From the NCBI GenBank assembly GCA_963693365.1, contig CAVNZM010000015.1:744001-808000 (forward strand): 64,000 nt of DNA. The letters run 5' to 3'. This DNA comes from Amoebidium appalachense (lineage: Eukaryota; Ichthyosporea). The notes under the pieces were generated by a model that saw nothing but the letters and a program-made list of their open reading frames with translations, was not told where the DNA came from and searched no databases. Positions 19,976 through 31,170 of this stretch are shown one piece after another. Both the position numbers and the translations under genes were made by a program. Position 1 is the stretch's first letter. The number at the start of each line of letters is the position of its first letter.

Positions 19976-20236
19976 ATGTACCCCAATTGCAAGCCCGGCT
20001 GTGGTCTTGATGGCTTCGCGCCGCCCCACAAGCCCGGCGGGGGACAAACCCCCAACCGACCTGGCCCGCAACCCGGCCCGGCACCACCGGCCCGACCCGT
20101 GGATCTACCCGCGACACACTGCAGGAATTTCCACATCAACGGTCGGTCCTGCGCTAAGCAGCCCTGCCCCTTCTCCCACGTGTGCCCGCTCTGCTCTGGC
20201 ACACACCCCCGCAAAGACTGCAAGCACCATGCCTAG
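19976..20236 (+). CDS. Small Cys/His zinc-finger protein of the Ngaro-like element
   Basis: 86 residues. The N-terminal half is Pro/Gly-rich. The C-terminal half holds a compact Cys/His cluster: CRNFHINGRSC, then CPFSHVCPLCSG and HPRKDC. The combination of a CCCH-like part and a CxxC...H...C knuckle is seen in Gag-like proteins of tyrosine-recombinase retroelements, where it would bind element RNA. The next 400 bases include a long C homopolymer (about 20623-20660) and no clear continuation, so the protein may be longer in the intact element. Confidence 0.55.
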   Translation: MYPNCKPGCGLDGFAPPHKPGGGQTPNRPGPQPGPAPPARPVDLPATHCRNFHINGRSCAKQPCPFSHVCPLCSGTHPRKDCKHHA

Positions 20237-20618
20237 TCTACGCGCACACCCACACCCACAGATAGAACATAGGGGCTAGGAGCTAGGATACACGGGTACA
20301 AGGACACGGAGCTCGGGAAAAACGGGCCACTCGGGCTGAGTAAAAATTTTCGCAGGCCAACTACGGCACCCGCGCGCGCCAAGAATAAATGTCCCTACAC
20401 AAAGACGTTATTCTGGCCACTGCACATAATTTTACTCCCCCCCCATCCCACGAGCCTCCCCCCCTTACACTCACCTAGCACTCCCTCCCCCTTCTTCTAA
20501 CTCTGTGTCCGCCCACACCCCCGCGTGCTCGGGCATCCCCTGCACAGGGCCCCGCTGCCCTCCCTGCAAACCCTCCCTCGGGCCCAGCTGCCCTACTCTA
20601 ACCCCCCGGGAGGCCCTG

Positions 20619-20661
<43 letters not shown>

Positions 20662-20970
20662 ATGCCGGGATCTCCCCGAGGGTGCCCCACCCTTGCTAAC
20701 CACCCCTTCCCCCGAGGCTCAGACCCGGAGGCCCGCCCGCTGCCCCAGCACCACGTTGACACCTCCCGCCTCCAGGAGCTGCTGGCCCCCTACCCAGGCC
20801 AATCATTCGCCGCGCAGCTCCTCCACGATGTCGAATTCGGTGTCAACATCGGCTATCGCGGCCCCTCCACCTCCCGGGTGGGCCCCAACCTAGACCTGCA
20901 CTCCCGGTCTTCCCCCCACCCCGTGATGGCCAAACTTCTTCGATCTCCCCTTCCGGAGCAACGCTGGCAG
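20662..20970 (+). pseudogene. Remnant of the segment preceding RT in DIRS/Ngaro elements
   Basis: This frame encodes a segment with the pattern GVNIGYRGP ... NLDLHSRSSPHPVMAKLL. In DIRS-order polyproteins a similar Gly-Tyr-x-Gly-Pro ... Asn-Leu ... His-Pro stretch precedes the RT fingers. Here it runs, after a frame change, straight into the recombinase N-terminus, so RT and RNase H coding seem to be deleted between the two. Confidence 0.4.
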
Positions 20971-20971
20971 A

Positions 20972-22013
20972 TTGGCCCCCCACTTTGCTCCGGCCGAGCT
21001 GCTTCGTGCCACCACTACCCTGCAGGAATGCCAGGCCCTGAGTCTCAACCTCGACTCTCGGGCCTTTTACTCCCGGGTGCAAAAAAGTGTTCATCGATTT
21101 TTGTGTGGCATCTCGGCTGCAATCCTCCGCCGGGTCCTCCCTCCCGGCCTCCCCCCACACCGTGCAGCTTTTTCTCGCCTGGTGTGCCCAACGAGGGGTA
21201 CAGGCCTCTTCCTTGGCCGGCTACAATTCGGCCATCACCAGACTCCACCTCTACATGGGCCTCCCTGCTCCCTACCCCCACGACAAGTCTCTGGCCTGGT
21301 TCCTCCGAGGGGTGGGCAGATGGCAGCTTTCTCACAACATCCGACCCCGATCATCCACCAGGGAGCCCCTCCTGCCCTCCCACCTCAGCCTACTCCATGG
21401 CCAGTGCCCCACCAAGGCCTCCTCGGCCAATCTACGGCTATGGACGGCCCTCATCGTCGGTTTCTGTGGTCTCCTCCGTTCGGGGGAATTTACCTCCAAA
21501 ACCCTGACTTCCTTCGACCCGTCCCGTCACGTTAAACGGAAGGACGTGACCTTCAGCTACACCCCCACCGGTACTTTGTCCCCTGCCACCCTCCACCTGC
21601 CAACCTCCAAGACGGATGTACAGGCCCGAGGTGTCAACGTCACTCTAGCTGCCCTGCCCCTCACCCACTTCTCCCCAGCCCATCTCCTCCGGCAGTTCCT
21701 GGATACAACGTCCGGTCAACCCGACGACCCCCTGTTCAGTCTCAGTGGCATTCCCTACACCAAGGGTGCTTTCTCTGCCGACTTCCGTGCCCTCCTCTCC
21801 CGGGCAGGCCTCTCACCCTCCCGGTTTGCCGGCCACAGCCTCCGAATAGGGGGGGCCACAGCCCTGGCTGAGGCCGGAGTCGACGACTCCCGGATCAAAC
21901 AACTCGGCAGATGGTCCTCCGACTGTTTCCTGATCTATACTCGACTTCGCCCGGCCTCCATTGCTGCCACTACTACCACACGTGCCAGTGTATTCGCCTC
22001 TATTCTTAAGTGA
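20972..22013 (+). pseudogene. Tyrosine recombinase (YR) of the Ngaro-like element
   Basis: From the ATG at 21087 there is an open frame of 308 residues; its N-terminal start (TLQECQALSLNLDSRAF) lies in another frame from 20972, so one frameshift is present. The SAM-like N-terminal domain includes PHTVQLFLAWCAQRGV and YNSAITRLHLYMG. The catalytic domain shows the first Arg in GFCGLLRSGEF, the HxxR box in HSLRIGGAT, then LGRWSSDCFLIYTR with the Tyr nucleophile. These enzymes insert a circular cDNA by strand exchange, without DDE-type target duplications. Catalytic residues look intact. Confidence 0.85.
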
Positions 22014-22041
22014 AACCTTTGGAGCAAGCATACTGCTCTCG

Positions 22042-22130
22042 TGCCGTGGTTTACAACCATTGCAGGTTCACTTTCGTCCAAGGGGATGTCCCCCTAGAGG
22101 CAACACACGTCCCGGAGTAGTTTTCATAGA
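22042..22130 (+). repeat. Split direct repeat B1
   Basis: 89 bp starting TGCCGTGGTTTACAACC and ending GTTTTCATAGA; repeated as B2 at 22610-22698. It directly abuts A2. Confidence 0.9.
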
Positions 22131-22477
22131 GGTTTTATTTGTGGAGTTTTATTGACATAAATATTTTTCTGGGTAAACACGTAGGATGGGTGTCCGATAT
22201 CAACATAACCATGAAGGCTTCGTTTCGTGTTTTAGCAGCGCGCGTTCGGCTGCCCGCATACAGGCACCTATTAGCCGATCAAAACATCAGATTCCACAGA
22301 TCACTAGACCGAGTTTGATTGGCTCAGGTTCAGATTTCACATAACACTAGATCGATTTTGATTGGCTCAGATCGGTAGCCTTAGGTATATAAGCACGACA
22401 GTTTTTAGCAGATCAGCAAGCAACAGACACATCTTCTGTGTTGAGCACCTACAGCTTTACAGCTATATTTTCTTTTC
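22131..22477 (+). repeat. Split direct repeat A2
   Basis: Internal copy of the A repeat, starting GGTTTTATTTGTGG like A1. The 132 bp between A2 and B2 hold no recognisable ORF. Confidence 0.9.
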
Positions 22478-22609
22478 ACCCACCCACCTACACCCAACAC
22501 TCAACCCCCATTGATTCACACATACGTGCTGTTCTTTCACGGGGCGAAGACTTCCCCCGTTTTTTGGGCACAAGGATCTCACGGATCAATAAATTGATGA
22601 CTGGGGGCT

Positions 22610-22698
22610 TGCCGTGGTTTACAACCATTGCAGGTTCACTTTCGTCCAAGGGGATGTCCCCCTAGAGGCAACACACGTCCCGGAGTAGTTTTCATAGA
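22610..22698 (+). repeat. Split direct repeat B2
   Basis: Right terminal repeat of the Ngaro-like element, same 89 bp as B1. It is followed at once by a T homopolymer. Confidence 0.9.
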
Positions 22699-22781
22699 TT
22701 TTTTTTTTTTCTTTTGACTGGATTTATTCGACGGAAAGATAGGACAAGTATGCACGGCATACTGAGAAGACAATAAAAACT

Positions 22782-23183
22782 TCACGAGTTATCCAGTAAC
22801 AAGTGCATACTGAGATACCTGAACACTGTGTGAAAATCATATAAATACTCAATGTGACGACCAACAGAATTCAACAAAAAGTCTAAAGTGTTCACATTGC
22901 CAGCTAGTGTAGCAGATACCCGGAGGGAAAGAGGTAAAACGCGACATAAAAATTCACACCTATCAACATGCTTGCGATTAAAAAGGTCAGCACAAAAGTG
23001 GCACCAGCGGCGATGAAAACAAGAATTACAGCGCCACTGCACAACTTCCCAAGCAATATCAACATCAGAGCACCATACAGACTTATCTACTAGGGTGGTA
23101 TCCATACGTACAGCAGGAGAAATGTATCCTGCCAAAGCTCCGAAAAAGCGATAATGATCGGTACGGTGTTGCCTAAGGAACAT
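22782..23183 (-). pseudogene. Possible LINE C-terminal fragment
   Basis: 133 residues, open upstream for about 30 more residues to near 23280. It contains CNSCFHRRWCHFCADLF followed by KHVDRC, a CxxC...H...C arrangement like the C-terminal zinc knuckle of several LINE ORF2 proteins. Flanking residues are hydrophobic/aromatic and not diagnostic. No RT motif is left. Confidence 0.35.
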
Positions 23184-25252
23184 AACACATGCCGACTGAG
23201 TTTTACCTTTGATTTCTCTATCAGAACGAGAAAGAAACTTATACTGCGTATGGTAATAACGCGAAAAGGCAGAAAAAACTGAATATTTATATTCGCCTGG
23301 GGCCCGGGGGATGGATAATCAGCTTGTGTACAGTGCACACACACACGATACAATAACATGATTGGACATAGCCTATACATTGTCAAAGAGTATGATAATG
23401 TCGTGCCCAGTGGATGCGCTTACACTGATGTGTGTGTGTGTGTGTGTGTGGAATGACACACACACACCATAAAATACAGCGTAAACCTTACATTTGCAAC
23501 CTTACCACCCATGTACCCCCTCCCTGTTTCCCGGGGGGGGGGGGGGGGGGGGGGTGTCCGGGGGGGGGGGGGGGGGGGGCACAGCAAAAAAAAGTGCGAA
23601 TCCGGCTCCCGATGATCCCCGATCACGAATTAAGCCAGCTATTCTGATTGGTAGACTGTAATGAGGTCTAAATATATTCCCGATTTCGTCCGGAATTCTT
23701 CCTGACTACGCAAATTTGGCCCGGCCTGATGCCATGTGCGGCCTAACGGTCACACCAAACAAGAAAAAGACTTGCAAGTATCGGTCAAGTGCAACCACTC
23801 GCGCGCATTAGTAGCAAAGATTCCTAGACAGCAGCTGGTCGTCAAAGGCAACCGTTGGCAAGTTTTGGTGTAAAGAAACAGGCGACTCTAAACTCGCTTG
23901 CACGCATTCGCTTTTGTCTTGTGTTTGGTGAGATTGCTGCGGCTCCATCTACAACTTGCATACACAGCAGTGGGCCGTGGCCCAAGACTGCTTAGAATAG
24001 TAGTTGGTGTTTTTAAGCATATTGTTTTTGGGCAGGCAGGAGTTTGAGTCTGGAAAAACGGAGCTATGCGCCACAGGCAAGGTGAGTTTTTTTTTAGAAC
24101 CTCATCTTCACGAACCCTCTGACTTACATACTAGGCTTTTGTCTTGTGAGGTCACACGGCAAGAAGGATACAACCTAAATTTGTAAGCGCTTCTGCGCTT
24201 GCCTTGGTCGAACTTGGGCGTCCACGTCCAGCCGTGCATAGGCATCTGTATATCCTCGAGCCTTTGTTGCTCTGTTATTAGTTTATACTTCTTTCAATCT
24301 ATGCTGCATCAGTATTACAGAGAAGGCCACGTTGTGTTGCCTCCTTTTTGGCCTTATATAACACCGTACCCCTAGTAGGTTCTGAAAGTCTCTTCCCCAT
24401 CGCAGGTCCTTGAACCTGCTACTGTGACTTTGCCAAGTTCGAGTAACTGTTTTGTGAGCGGCTCTAACAGGCTCTAACAGGTAAGCCAAGGTGAAGTGTA
24501 GTACTGGGCAAGCCTGAGATGGATGTTGTGTAGTTGACTGTATCGCTCCACACCTACTGGTACTCAAATTAACTTGAAGAGTCGAAACACAGTCCATTAT
24601 CTGTGTTAGAATAAAGGGTTCAATTGAACACACGTGCACATAGGTGTGCAGGTGAACGGTTTGCTAACCTAGCTATATACTTCTATGGCTCCCCACGACT
24701 ACTTAGCTATAGCCTCTTCATGCTTGCAACCTGGTGTTGCTCATACTAGGGTTCTGTGTGCCAAACCCTTCTGTCTGCTTTTGTATATATTGTGAATGCT
24801 TTCTATCCAGCTGAATAGCCGTTGTTGGGCTGTTCCAGGCTCCAGGCATCACACCTTGCATCACACTGTGGGTGATGACGAAGAACATGACTTGACATCA
24901 CACTGTGTGTGGTACGAGTAACAAAGTAGAGGCGCGAGCTAGTCACGGTGTACTTCAGCTTTCTTGCGGTTGTCTTCTTTTGTACTTAACTTTGGGTCAA
25001 GTTCCAGTATCGAAAGGGCAGGAAGGAGGTATAGGGCAGGTCGGGAAGGAATCGGGGTGTCCCGGTCACGGGCGTGATCGGGATTTTTTTTGCGAATCAG
25101 GGTGTGATCGGTATCAAGAAATCGGGGTGTAATCAGGCTAATTTCATCCCGATCACGTCGCTAATTACGTCAATCGGGTTTCCCGATTTTGCCCCGATTC
25201 TCATATGGTGATCAGGGTTTAATCGGGACACAGATTCGCATCTTTTTTCGCT

Positions 25253-25291
<39 letters not shown>

Positions 25292-25469
25292 AATTTTGCC
25301 ATCTAGGCCAGACCGTGCAGGTCCGTGCACACGCTGTGTTTCTCCAACCACATATACACACCCTGACCCCCCTGCACCCCTGCACTCCCTCCCTGTTTCC
25401 GGGATAGTAGGGGGGGGGGGGGGGGGGGGAAGGTTACGACAATGATTTTTTAATACCCCCCCCCCCCCC
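23184..25469. other. No gene seen; repeats and G/C tracts
   Basis: Holds an isolated satellite unit (23281-23325), short GT/CA tracts (23430-23467), G runs at 23537-23579, 25253-25289 and 25410-25428, a C run near 25457-25471, and AATCGGG/CCCGATT direct and inverted words between 25040 and 25230. The unique part between 23640 and 24990 shows no protein I can support. Confidence 0.5.
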
Positions 25470-25695
25470 CCCTCCCCCCGCGCCCACACTGTGTTTCTCC
25501 CACCTCGTCATACAAACCCTCTGACCCCCCTGTCACCCAGGGTAGTAGGGGGTGGGGGAGGGGGGGGAGGGGGGGGGGTGGTGCATTTTGGCCTGCCCGA
25601 TATTCCCCTAGACCAGTCAAATTTGACGACCTGGATTTTAATTAGAGATGACGACACTTTGGCCTGGACGACACTTTGGCCTGCAACAGGGGGGG
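25470..25695 (-). repeat. Copy 2 of the inverted dispersed module
   Basis: Reverse complement of 12690-12880, sharing the doubled GGCCAAAGTGTCGTC words and the TTTGACTGGTCTAGGGGGAA block. It lies directly next to the end of the antisense gag-like pseudogene. Confidence 0.7.
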
Positions 25696-25739
25696 GGGGG
25701 GTCAGCGGTGTACCAATTCCGTGACCCCACCCCCGGCAA

Positions 25740-27181
25740 GCCGCACATCAGCCCGGAAACCTAGGGGGGCGCCCCCCTTGGCTCCGTTGCCCTCCTGAAG
25801 TTCTCCTTCTTCTTACCGGCGGCAATCTGGTTGACCAATTTCACGTGCTGTGCCTGTCTTTGCAACTGGGATGTGGCCCGGGCTGAAGCCGCCAAATTTT
25901 CCCCCCTAGCCCCGTTGGGCCCCGGGGCAGAGACTCAGAGAGAAACCCGGGACAGTGTAGGGCGTTATCCAAATCGATAAGGCGACGGAGCAGCACTTCG
26001 GTGGCGTCGTGGTAGAGAATACGTGGGCCGCTCTGAATGAGGGAGATGTCCAGCACCGTGAGGAGGGTGTAGGCTTCATACCAGATGAAGGCTTTTGAAG
26101 ACCAAGGGGAGGCAGCCTTCTGGAAACGTTTCTCCTTGAAGGTGGTGACCAGGTCACGGCCGCTGCGATATTCTTCGTAGGAGACGGGGTTTGGTTGACG
26201 TACTTGTGCCCCACGTAGCCGAGTCCGGAATCACTCTCACGAATACGGCCGAGGCAAGGGGCAGCAAAATCCTTAGGGGGAACATACTATACTGTCTCAC
26301 GCACGAGCATAGCGGGCACAGTCTCACGGATCTTGTTGATACGAACGTGGGAATCGTGGAACATCACCCCGGCGTTAACCATCCATGAATTAGCCGGGTC
26401 GGAAAAGTACGACGAGTCCTGGGAAAGGGGGGAAGAGGTGGAGGGGGCACTAAGACGTGTGTGACGGACTGACTGTAAACGAGAATCGATGATGTTGGAG
26501 GAAACACGTTGACCACTGAGTGCTTGAAACGGAGGGATGTGTCGTATCCTATTGTGTATGTATTAGAGACACGGCACTCTACTAAGTGTACACACACTGA
26601 AAGGAACGAACCTGTAACTGAAAACGGTAAAGTTTATTCAGACCAGGCTCCGACGGGCAAACTTAGATCCGTACGGAATGAGGCTAAGTCACAACTGAGG
26701 CCATCAAGGCCGTGCCCTCAAAGATCATCATCACCTGGCCCCCCTACGATGCCACATTCCAAACATTCCGATCTACTTTATCGTGCGCCTGCACGAGCTA
26801 AGTCGATCTACTCAAACTAATATATTTATCCATGTCTCACCCCTCACCCCCCCCCTAGTGGCACCGCAGAGTCTAAATCTACATATCATACTATCCTCCC
26901 CCCCCCCCCCCTCCCTCCCCCTTTTCCTCTACATCGAAATATATAAATACGTTTGGCAACATACACTATCAAATTAAACTTGCCAATATTTACAAAAGGG
27001 CTTCTGCCCGAACATATCACATTCCTAAGTCCTCCTACGATCTATCCTACACACTAATTAGAATTCTATTGGTCGGCTGCTCCAGCTGACGTGGTCCTGC
27101 CCTGCGCCGGCAGAGGCAAGATGCACGCAGCTGTACAGCTATCTTGAGGCCCCGGACTTGATCTTGATGATCTGTGGACCC

Positions 27182-27222
<41 letters not shown>

Positions 27223-27852
27223 CGATCTCGATCGTAGACTTAGGCTGATCTGCTGAGACGGATTAGTATATGTCAGGATGGACGACGTGGAGGGGAAGAA
27301 CCGTGGGAGGGGGAAGGAGGCTGGACGGACTTGTTCAGAAAACCGCCAAAAACCTGGTCGGGGTCAGTTTCCTCTTCTTTTTCGCTGTCGGAAACGGGGG
27401 GTGTCGTCTGTGGTTTTGAAAGCGCCGGCGGGGGTGTATATGACGAGGGGCATTTGGGTGTCCAGTGAGAGGGGGATGTTTTGGACGAGCCACTGCAATA
27501 ACTCCAACCCTGGAGGGGAGCCACGGGCTAACTCTGGGAAGCCCTCTGTGGGGAAGTCCATGTGGAACAGGGAAGACGCAAGAGCTTGGACCTCTTGGGC
27601 AGTAGGGAGGGGGGAATCGGCGTGTCATGACGGCGGAGTGGGGAGGGCGCGCACACGCTTGAACAGGCACACCAGCAAACGTCTTAAACCCACCCACTTA
27701 GACAGAACAGGGGAGTTAGAGAAGACAACAGCATTGGTCACCACCACTTTCACTGCAACCTCAAGAGGGGAAGACTGGACTTGATTAACAAGAAACTGGA
27801 GCACACCAGAGGAAGCCATTGTAGCGAAAGAACAAATTGAAACACAGCACAA
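25740..27852 (-). pseudogene. Gag-like pseudogene interrupted by a solo LTR
   Basis: Read on the minus strand from the ATG at 27852 (MASSGVLQFLVNQ). The first part runs to about 27276 with frame changes and includes PPGLELLQWLVQNIPLSL and an acidic DSEKEEETDPDQ stretch. After the inserted LTR, coding resumes at 26539: YFSDPANSWMVNAGVMFHDS, then a TAG stop near 26300. After another frame change it continues as VSYEEYRSGRDLVTTFKEKR, WSSKAFIWYEAY and ATEVLLRRLIDLDNALHCPG. Size, alpha-helical look and absence of enzymatic motifs suggest a retroelement capsid protein. I cannot assign a family, and a host gene origin is not excluded. Confidence 0.45.
26540..27275 (-). repeat. Solo LTR of the gypsy A/B family with target duplication
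   Basis: 736 bp, in reverse orientation, homologous end to end with the LTR at 11269-11983. On the minus strand it starts TGACATATAC at 27275 and ends ATACGACA at 26540. It is flanked by the 5-bp direct repeat GGATG (26535-26539 and 27276-27280). No internal element sequence remains, so it arose by LTR-LTR recombination. It carries a C homopolymer near 27184-27222. Confidence 0.92.
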
Positions 27853-27983
27853 AGAAGTAGACGCTATTCAGTCATCGAAAGGAGGTTGTGCTGTTTAGCA
27901 AGACAGCCACCAAACCCCACTTTAACCAAAGGACTAAACCCTCACCTCTCTCTGCTGGATTTTCCTCTATCACTAACCACGGT

Positions 27984-28588
27984 TGTCATGTGCTGAGCTG
28001 ATTCGTATTAGTTTACTTCTATATTTTGTGTTTTGGTGAGTTAATTTCGGGGGTTTTCTTGCATAGTGATGCCGGGGTCTAAATGGGGTATGAGGAGATT
28101 AATCAGTGGTATGGGGAGAATCTGATGCAGCGGCGGCTGATTGTTTGGTGCGCGCGTGCATGCCCCATGCCTCTGCGTACTCTCCATGTTAAATGTTGTA
28201 TTGCTTCTTGCTGTGTGCGTGGCGAGACCCATGTTGCCTGCTCGCGTGTGTGTATGCTTATATGTATTGTGAGTAAACGTGTGTACGTGTTGTAGTGCTG
28301 TAGGGGTGTCTGAGGTCGCGGTAGCCAATGGTGTGGAGTGCGTGTAGTCTGTGGGGGAGGGAGTGTTGTGATTGGCTGAATGTCACTGTGGTATTTGTCT
28401 GGCCAGTGGGCCGCGTGTCTGTGAAGTGTCTCGCGGGGTCGCGGGCTTTTGGAAGTTCTTCTCAGAACACAAAAAACTCGCTTCCCACCCAACTCAAAGA
28501 AAAGTTTATACGTATACACGGTTTCGAGCCCCTTTAAGCGTGCAGATAGTTAGAGTAGTTCATATACACTCTGTATGTTGCCACGACA
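27984..28588 (+). repeat. 5' LTR of the non-autonomous element
   Basis: 605 bp, TG...CA ends, preceded by the target duplication ACGGT. No obvious tRNA primer-binding site (TGG start) follows; the interior begins AGCTACACCCCC. Confidence 0.92.
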
Positions 28589-30072
28589 AGCTACACCCCC
28601 TTTCTCTGCAGTTTTTTGCAGGGAGGGGGCACACGCACTGTTAGTCCTTCTGGGCTGTTGCTTTCACCCCTAGTTTTTTTTTTCTTTCACGCCTAGCGGT
28701 TATGAGTGGCTTTGACTTAGGACTTTTTCGACAGTTAGAGGTAGAAGAAACATACGCACACACAGGCCTACAGCTAGCAACAGTTGGCATAGGCAACTTG
28801 AGCAGTAGGACTAGTATCACAGGGGACTTAGTCCTCGCTAAGGACCTTGACCTCCCTAGGTGACTTAGCAAGCTCAGGGCCGTTTGCCCAGCAGAGGCCT
28901 CAGAGGGGACCGGCGGCAGTCACCCTCCCCACGGCGCTACCAGCCCTACCAGCCACGGCCACAACGGGATAACAGATGGGCCAGGCTGGCGTCTTTGGGG
29001 CGGGACAGCAAGAGCCGGCGCCAGGCTCTTTCCCAGGCACATGTGACAACTGCAAGGAGCGGGGGCAACGCGTGGTGTAAACAGCCCCGTCGTGGGGGGC
29101 AGGGACGTCGGTGACCGTGTTGCTGGTATGAAGGTTTTATTAGGGGGTAGGCCATCTCTTGGGTTGTTGTTGTTGTAATACTATGGGAGTAACTGTTGTG
29201 TGGTGTTATTTTTCGGCGAGTTTTCTACTGGTGCCTGGCGTTTTCGACGTGTGTATGAGTCCTGTGTTGGCGACGTGTGTGGTTAGGGTCAGTGGAATAG
29301 AAAGTCCTGCTGCTGTCTGGGAGCTCGGCCCTCTGACGAGGGGGCTGGGGGGGGGTCGAAGTGTAGTCATGGCAGTGGCAGGCCCCCACTGTTGTGAACC
29401 CCCGTCGTCAAAGGGCCTGGTGCTGAGGCCCCTTGGAGTGGCTGCCCTGGGCCTGGTGTTGAGGCCCTTTGGAGTGGCTGCCCGTAGTGTTGTTGAGTAG
29501 TGTTGTGGTGCCCAGTGCAGCAGTAGGCCTTAGACACACCGCTGGGTAGGGCACGGTTGGGGCGGAGGCATTCCCAAACCACCGGGACCTACGTAGTAGG
29601 AGTCTTTGTCGGGTAGAGGAATGGCCAGCAAGAGAGTCTGGAGGTGTACGTCACATGAGTCTGGAGGTGTTCGTCACGGCATGTTTGGTTGTGTTAGGAA
29701 TTCTTTGGGGATGGGGCATGCTGAGTGTGGTTGTATGGATGGTGTCTGTTATCATGTCTGTTGCTATGTTCCACTCGATATAACATTGTGCCAGGGGCAT
29801 GGGGTTTTGGGTGCAGATTGTGGACGGGGGCAGAGGTGCATCTACAGGGCAACGTCAGTGGCGGTTCATAATTATCCTTGTTTTGGGGTTGGGTTGGGTA
29901 TTAACCATGGTGGGGTGGTGTGTGGATGTATGTATATGTTTTATGTTATATGTTAAATGTTGCTTCCTGCATGGGTAGCGGTAGTTGTAGTCGCTCAGCA
30001 CATAACTTTATTTTGTTTTTAGGTAGTTTTTACTGAGGTGGAACTCAGTTATTTTCTGTGCGAGGGGGGAGT
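28589..30072 (+). other. Non-coding interior of the non-autonomous element
   Basis: Short open frames occur (for example 28884-29114, Arg/Gln-rich; 29159-29500), but none has a domain I recognise. There is a two-copy repeat of GTTGAGGCCCYTTGGAGTGG type at about 29418-29485. The hairpin CTGAG...CTCAG lies at 30033-30048 and the purine tract at about 30062-30071. The region presumably carries packaging and priming signals only. Confidence 0.6.
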
Positions 30073-30677
30073 TGTCATGTGCTGAGCTGATTCGTATTAG
30101 TTTACTTCTATATTTTGTGTTTTGGTGAGTTAATTTCGGGGGTTTTCTTGCATAGTGATGCCGGGGTCTAAATGGGGTATGAGGCGATTAATCAGTGGTA
30201 TGGGGAGAATCTGATGCAGCGGCGGCTGATTGTTTGGTGCGCGCGTGCATGCCCCATGCCTCTGCGTACTCTCCATGTTAAATGTTGTATTGCTTCTTGC
30301 TGTGTGCGTGGCGAGACCCATGTTGCCTGCTCGCGTGTGTGTATGCTTATATGTATTGTGAGTAAACGTGTGTACGTGTTGTAGTGCTGTAGGGGTGTCT
30401 GAGGTCGCGGTAGCCAATGGTGTGGAGTGCGTGTAGTCTGTGGGGGAGGGAGTGTTGTGATTGGCTGAATGTCACTGTGGTATTTGTCTGGCCAGTGGGC
30501 CGCGTGTCTGTGAAGTGTCTCGCGGGGTCGCGGGCTTTTGGAAGTTCTTCTCAGAACACAAAAAACTCGCTTCCCACCCAACTCAAAGAAAAGTTTATAC
30601 GTATACACGGTTTCGAGCCCCTTTAAGCGTGCAGATAGTTAGAGTAGTTCATATACACTCTGTATGTTGCCACGACA
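30073..30677 (+). repeat. 3' LTR of the non-autonomous element
   Basis: 605 bp, same ends as the 5' LTR with one base change, followed by the target duplication ACGGT at 30678-30682. Confidence 0.92.
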
Positions 30678-31044
30678 ACGGTCACATTGACTTGAAAAGA
30701 CAAAACTGAGTCAGAATCTGGGTGTGATCCGTTTATATACCTATTTTTTTTATATATATACATAACTTACTAGCAAATTGGAAATCCCTAACCAAAACAA
30801 ATCAAAACCAACTAACATTCTTTCTAACCAATCCCCTGTGAGTGTACATTTACCAATTTGGCAAGTCTGCAGCCAACGTCATCGTAATGGCTCCAAAACT
30901 CACTTACCATATACGGATAGAGCTCCCTAAAAAACCAATCACAAATCAAAACCTTAATTAATGCACGTCTTGGAATGCAGAAAGAATGAAACGACCTCAT
31001 GTTGCCTCCATATTCACTCCACGCTGCCTCCTCTCTCGGGAAAC

Positions 31045-31170
31045 CATATGATATATCGTATTTTGGTCCATCCCCTGAATATCATTTGATATATCTTGCC
31101 AAGCCCCTGTATATCACGAGATACATCATGTATCGAATTAGCCCCTGAATATCAAAAGATATGCGGGATT
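31045..31170 (+). repeat. Short tandem palindromic repeat
   Basis: CCCCTGWATATCA followed by GATAYAT-type sequence occurs at about 31072, 31104 and 31142, with a related ATATGATATAT unit just before. Each unit can pair ATATC with GATAT across a short loop. Unit length is 32-38 bp. Confidence 0.5.

Larger units (their letters stand above)
19516..22698 (+). mobile_element. Ngaro-type tyrosine-recombinase retroelement with split direct repeats
   Basis: A 347-bp repeat A occurs at 19516-19862 (A1) and 22131-22477 (A2) with one mismatch seen. An 89-bp repeat B occurs at 22042-22130 (B1) and 22610-22698 (B2). The order A1-ORFs-B1-A2-B2, with B1 touching A2, is the split direct repeat structure of Ngaro/PAT elements of the DIRS order. 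Inside are a zinc-finger ORF and a tyrosine recombinase, but no RT palm motif, so this copy appears to be an RT-less internal deletion derivative. Near identity of the repeats points to recent activity. Confidence 0.85.
27984..30677 (+). mobile_element. Complete non-autonomous LTR retrotransposon with target duplication
   Basis: Two 605-bp LTRs (27984-28588 and 30073-30677) begin TGTCATGTGC and end GCCACGACA. I see one difference between them (28095 A versus 30184 C). The flanks are the 5-bp duplication ACGGT (27979-27983 and 30678-30682). The 1.48-kb interior has no RT, protease or integrase motifs. Just before the 3' LTR it has the same CTGAGGTGG/ACTCAG hairpin and purine tract as gypsy copy B, and the LTRs of both end ACGACA, so it was probably moved by the enzymes of that family. 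Confidence 0.92.

Noticed and set aside
22131-22698. A2-B2 as a separate small element inserted next to the Ngaro-like one
   Set aside because: The A1-B1-A2-B2 order with B1 touching A2 is the normal single-element architecture of Ngaro/PAT elements, which is simpler than a precise second insertion.
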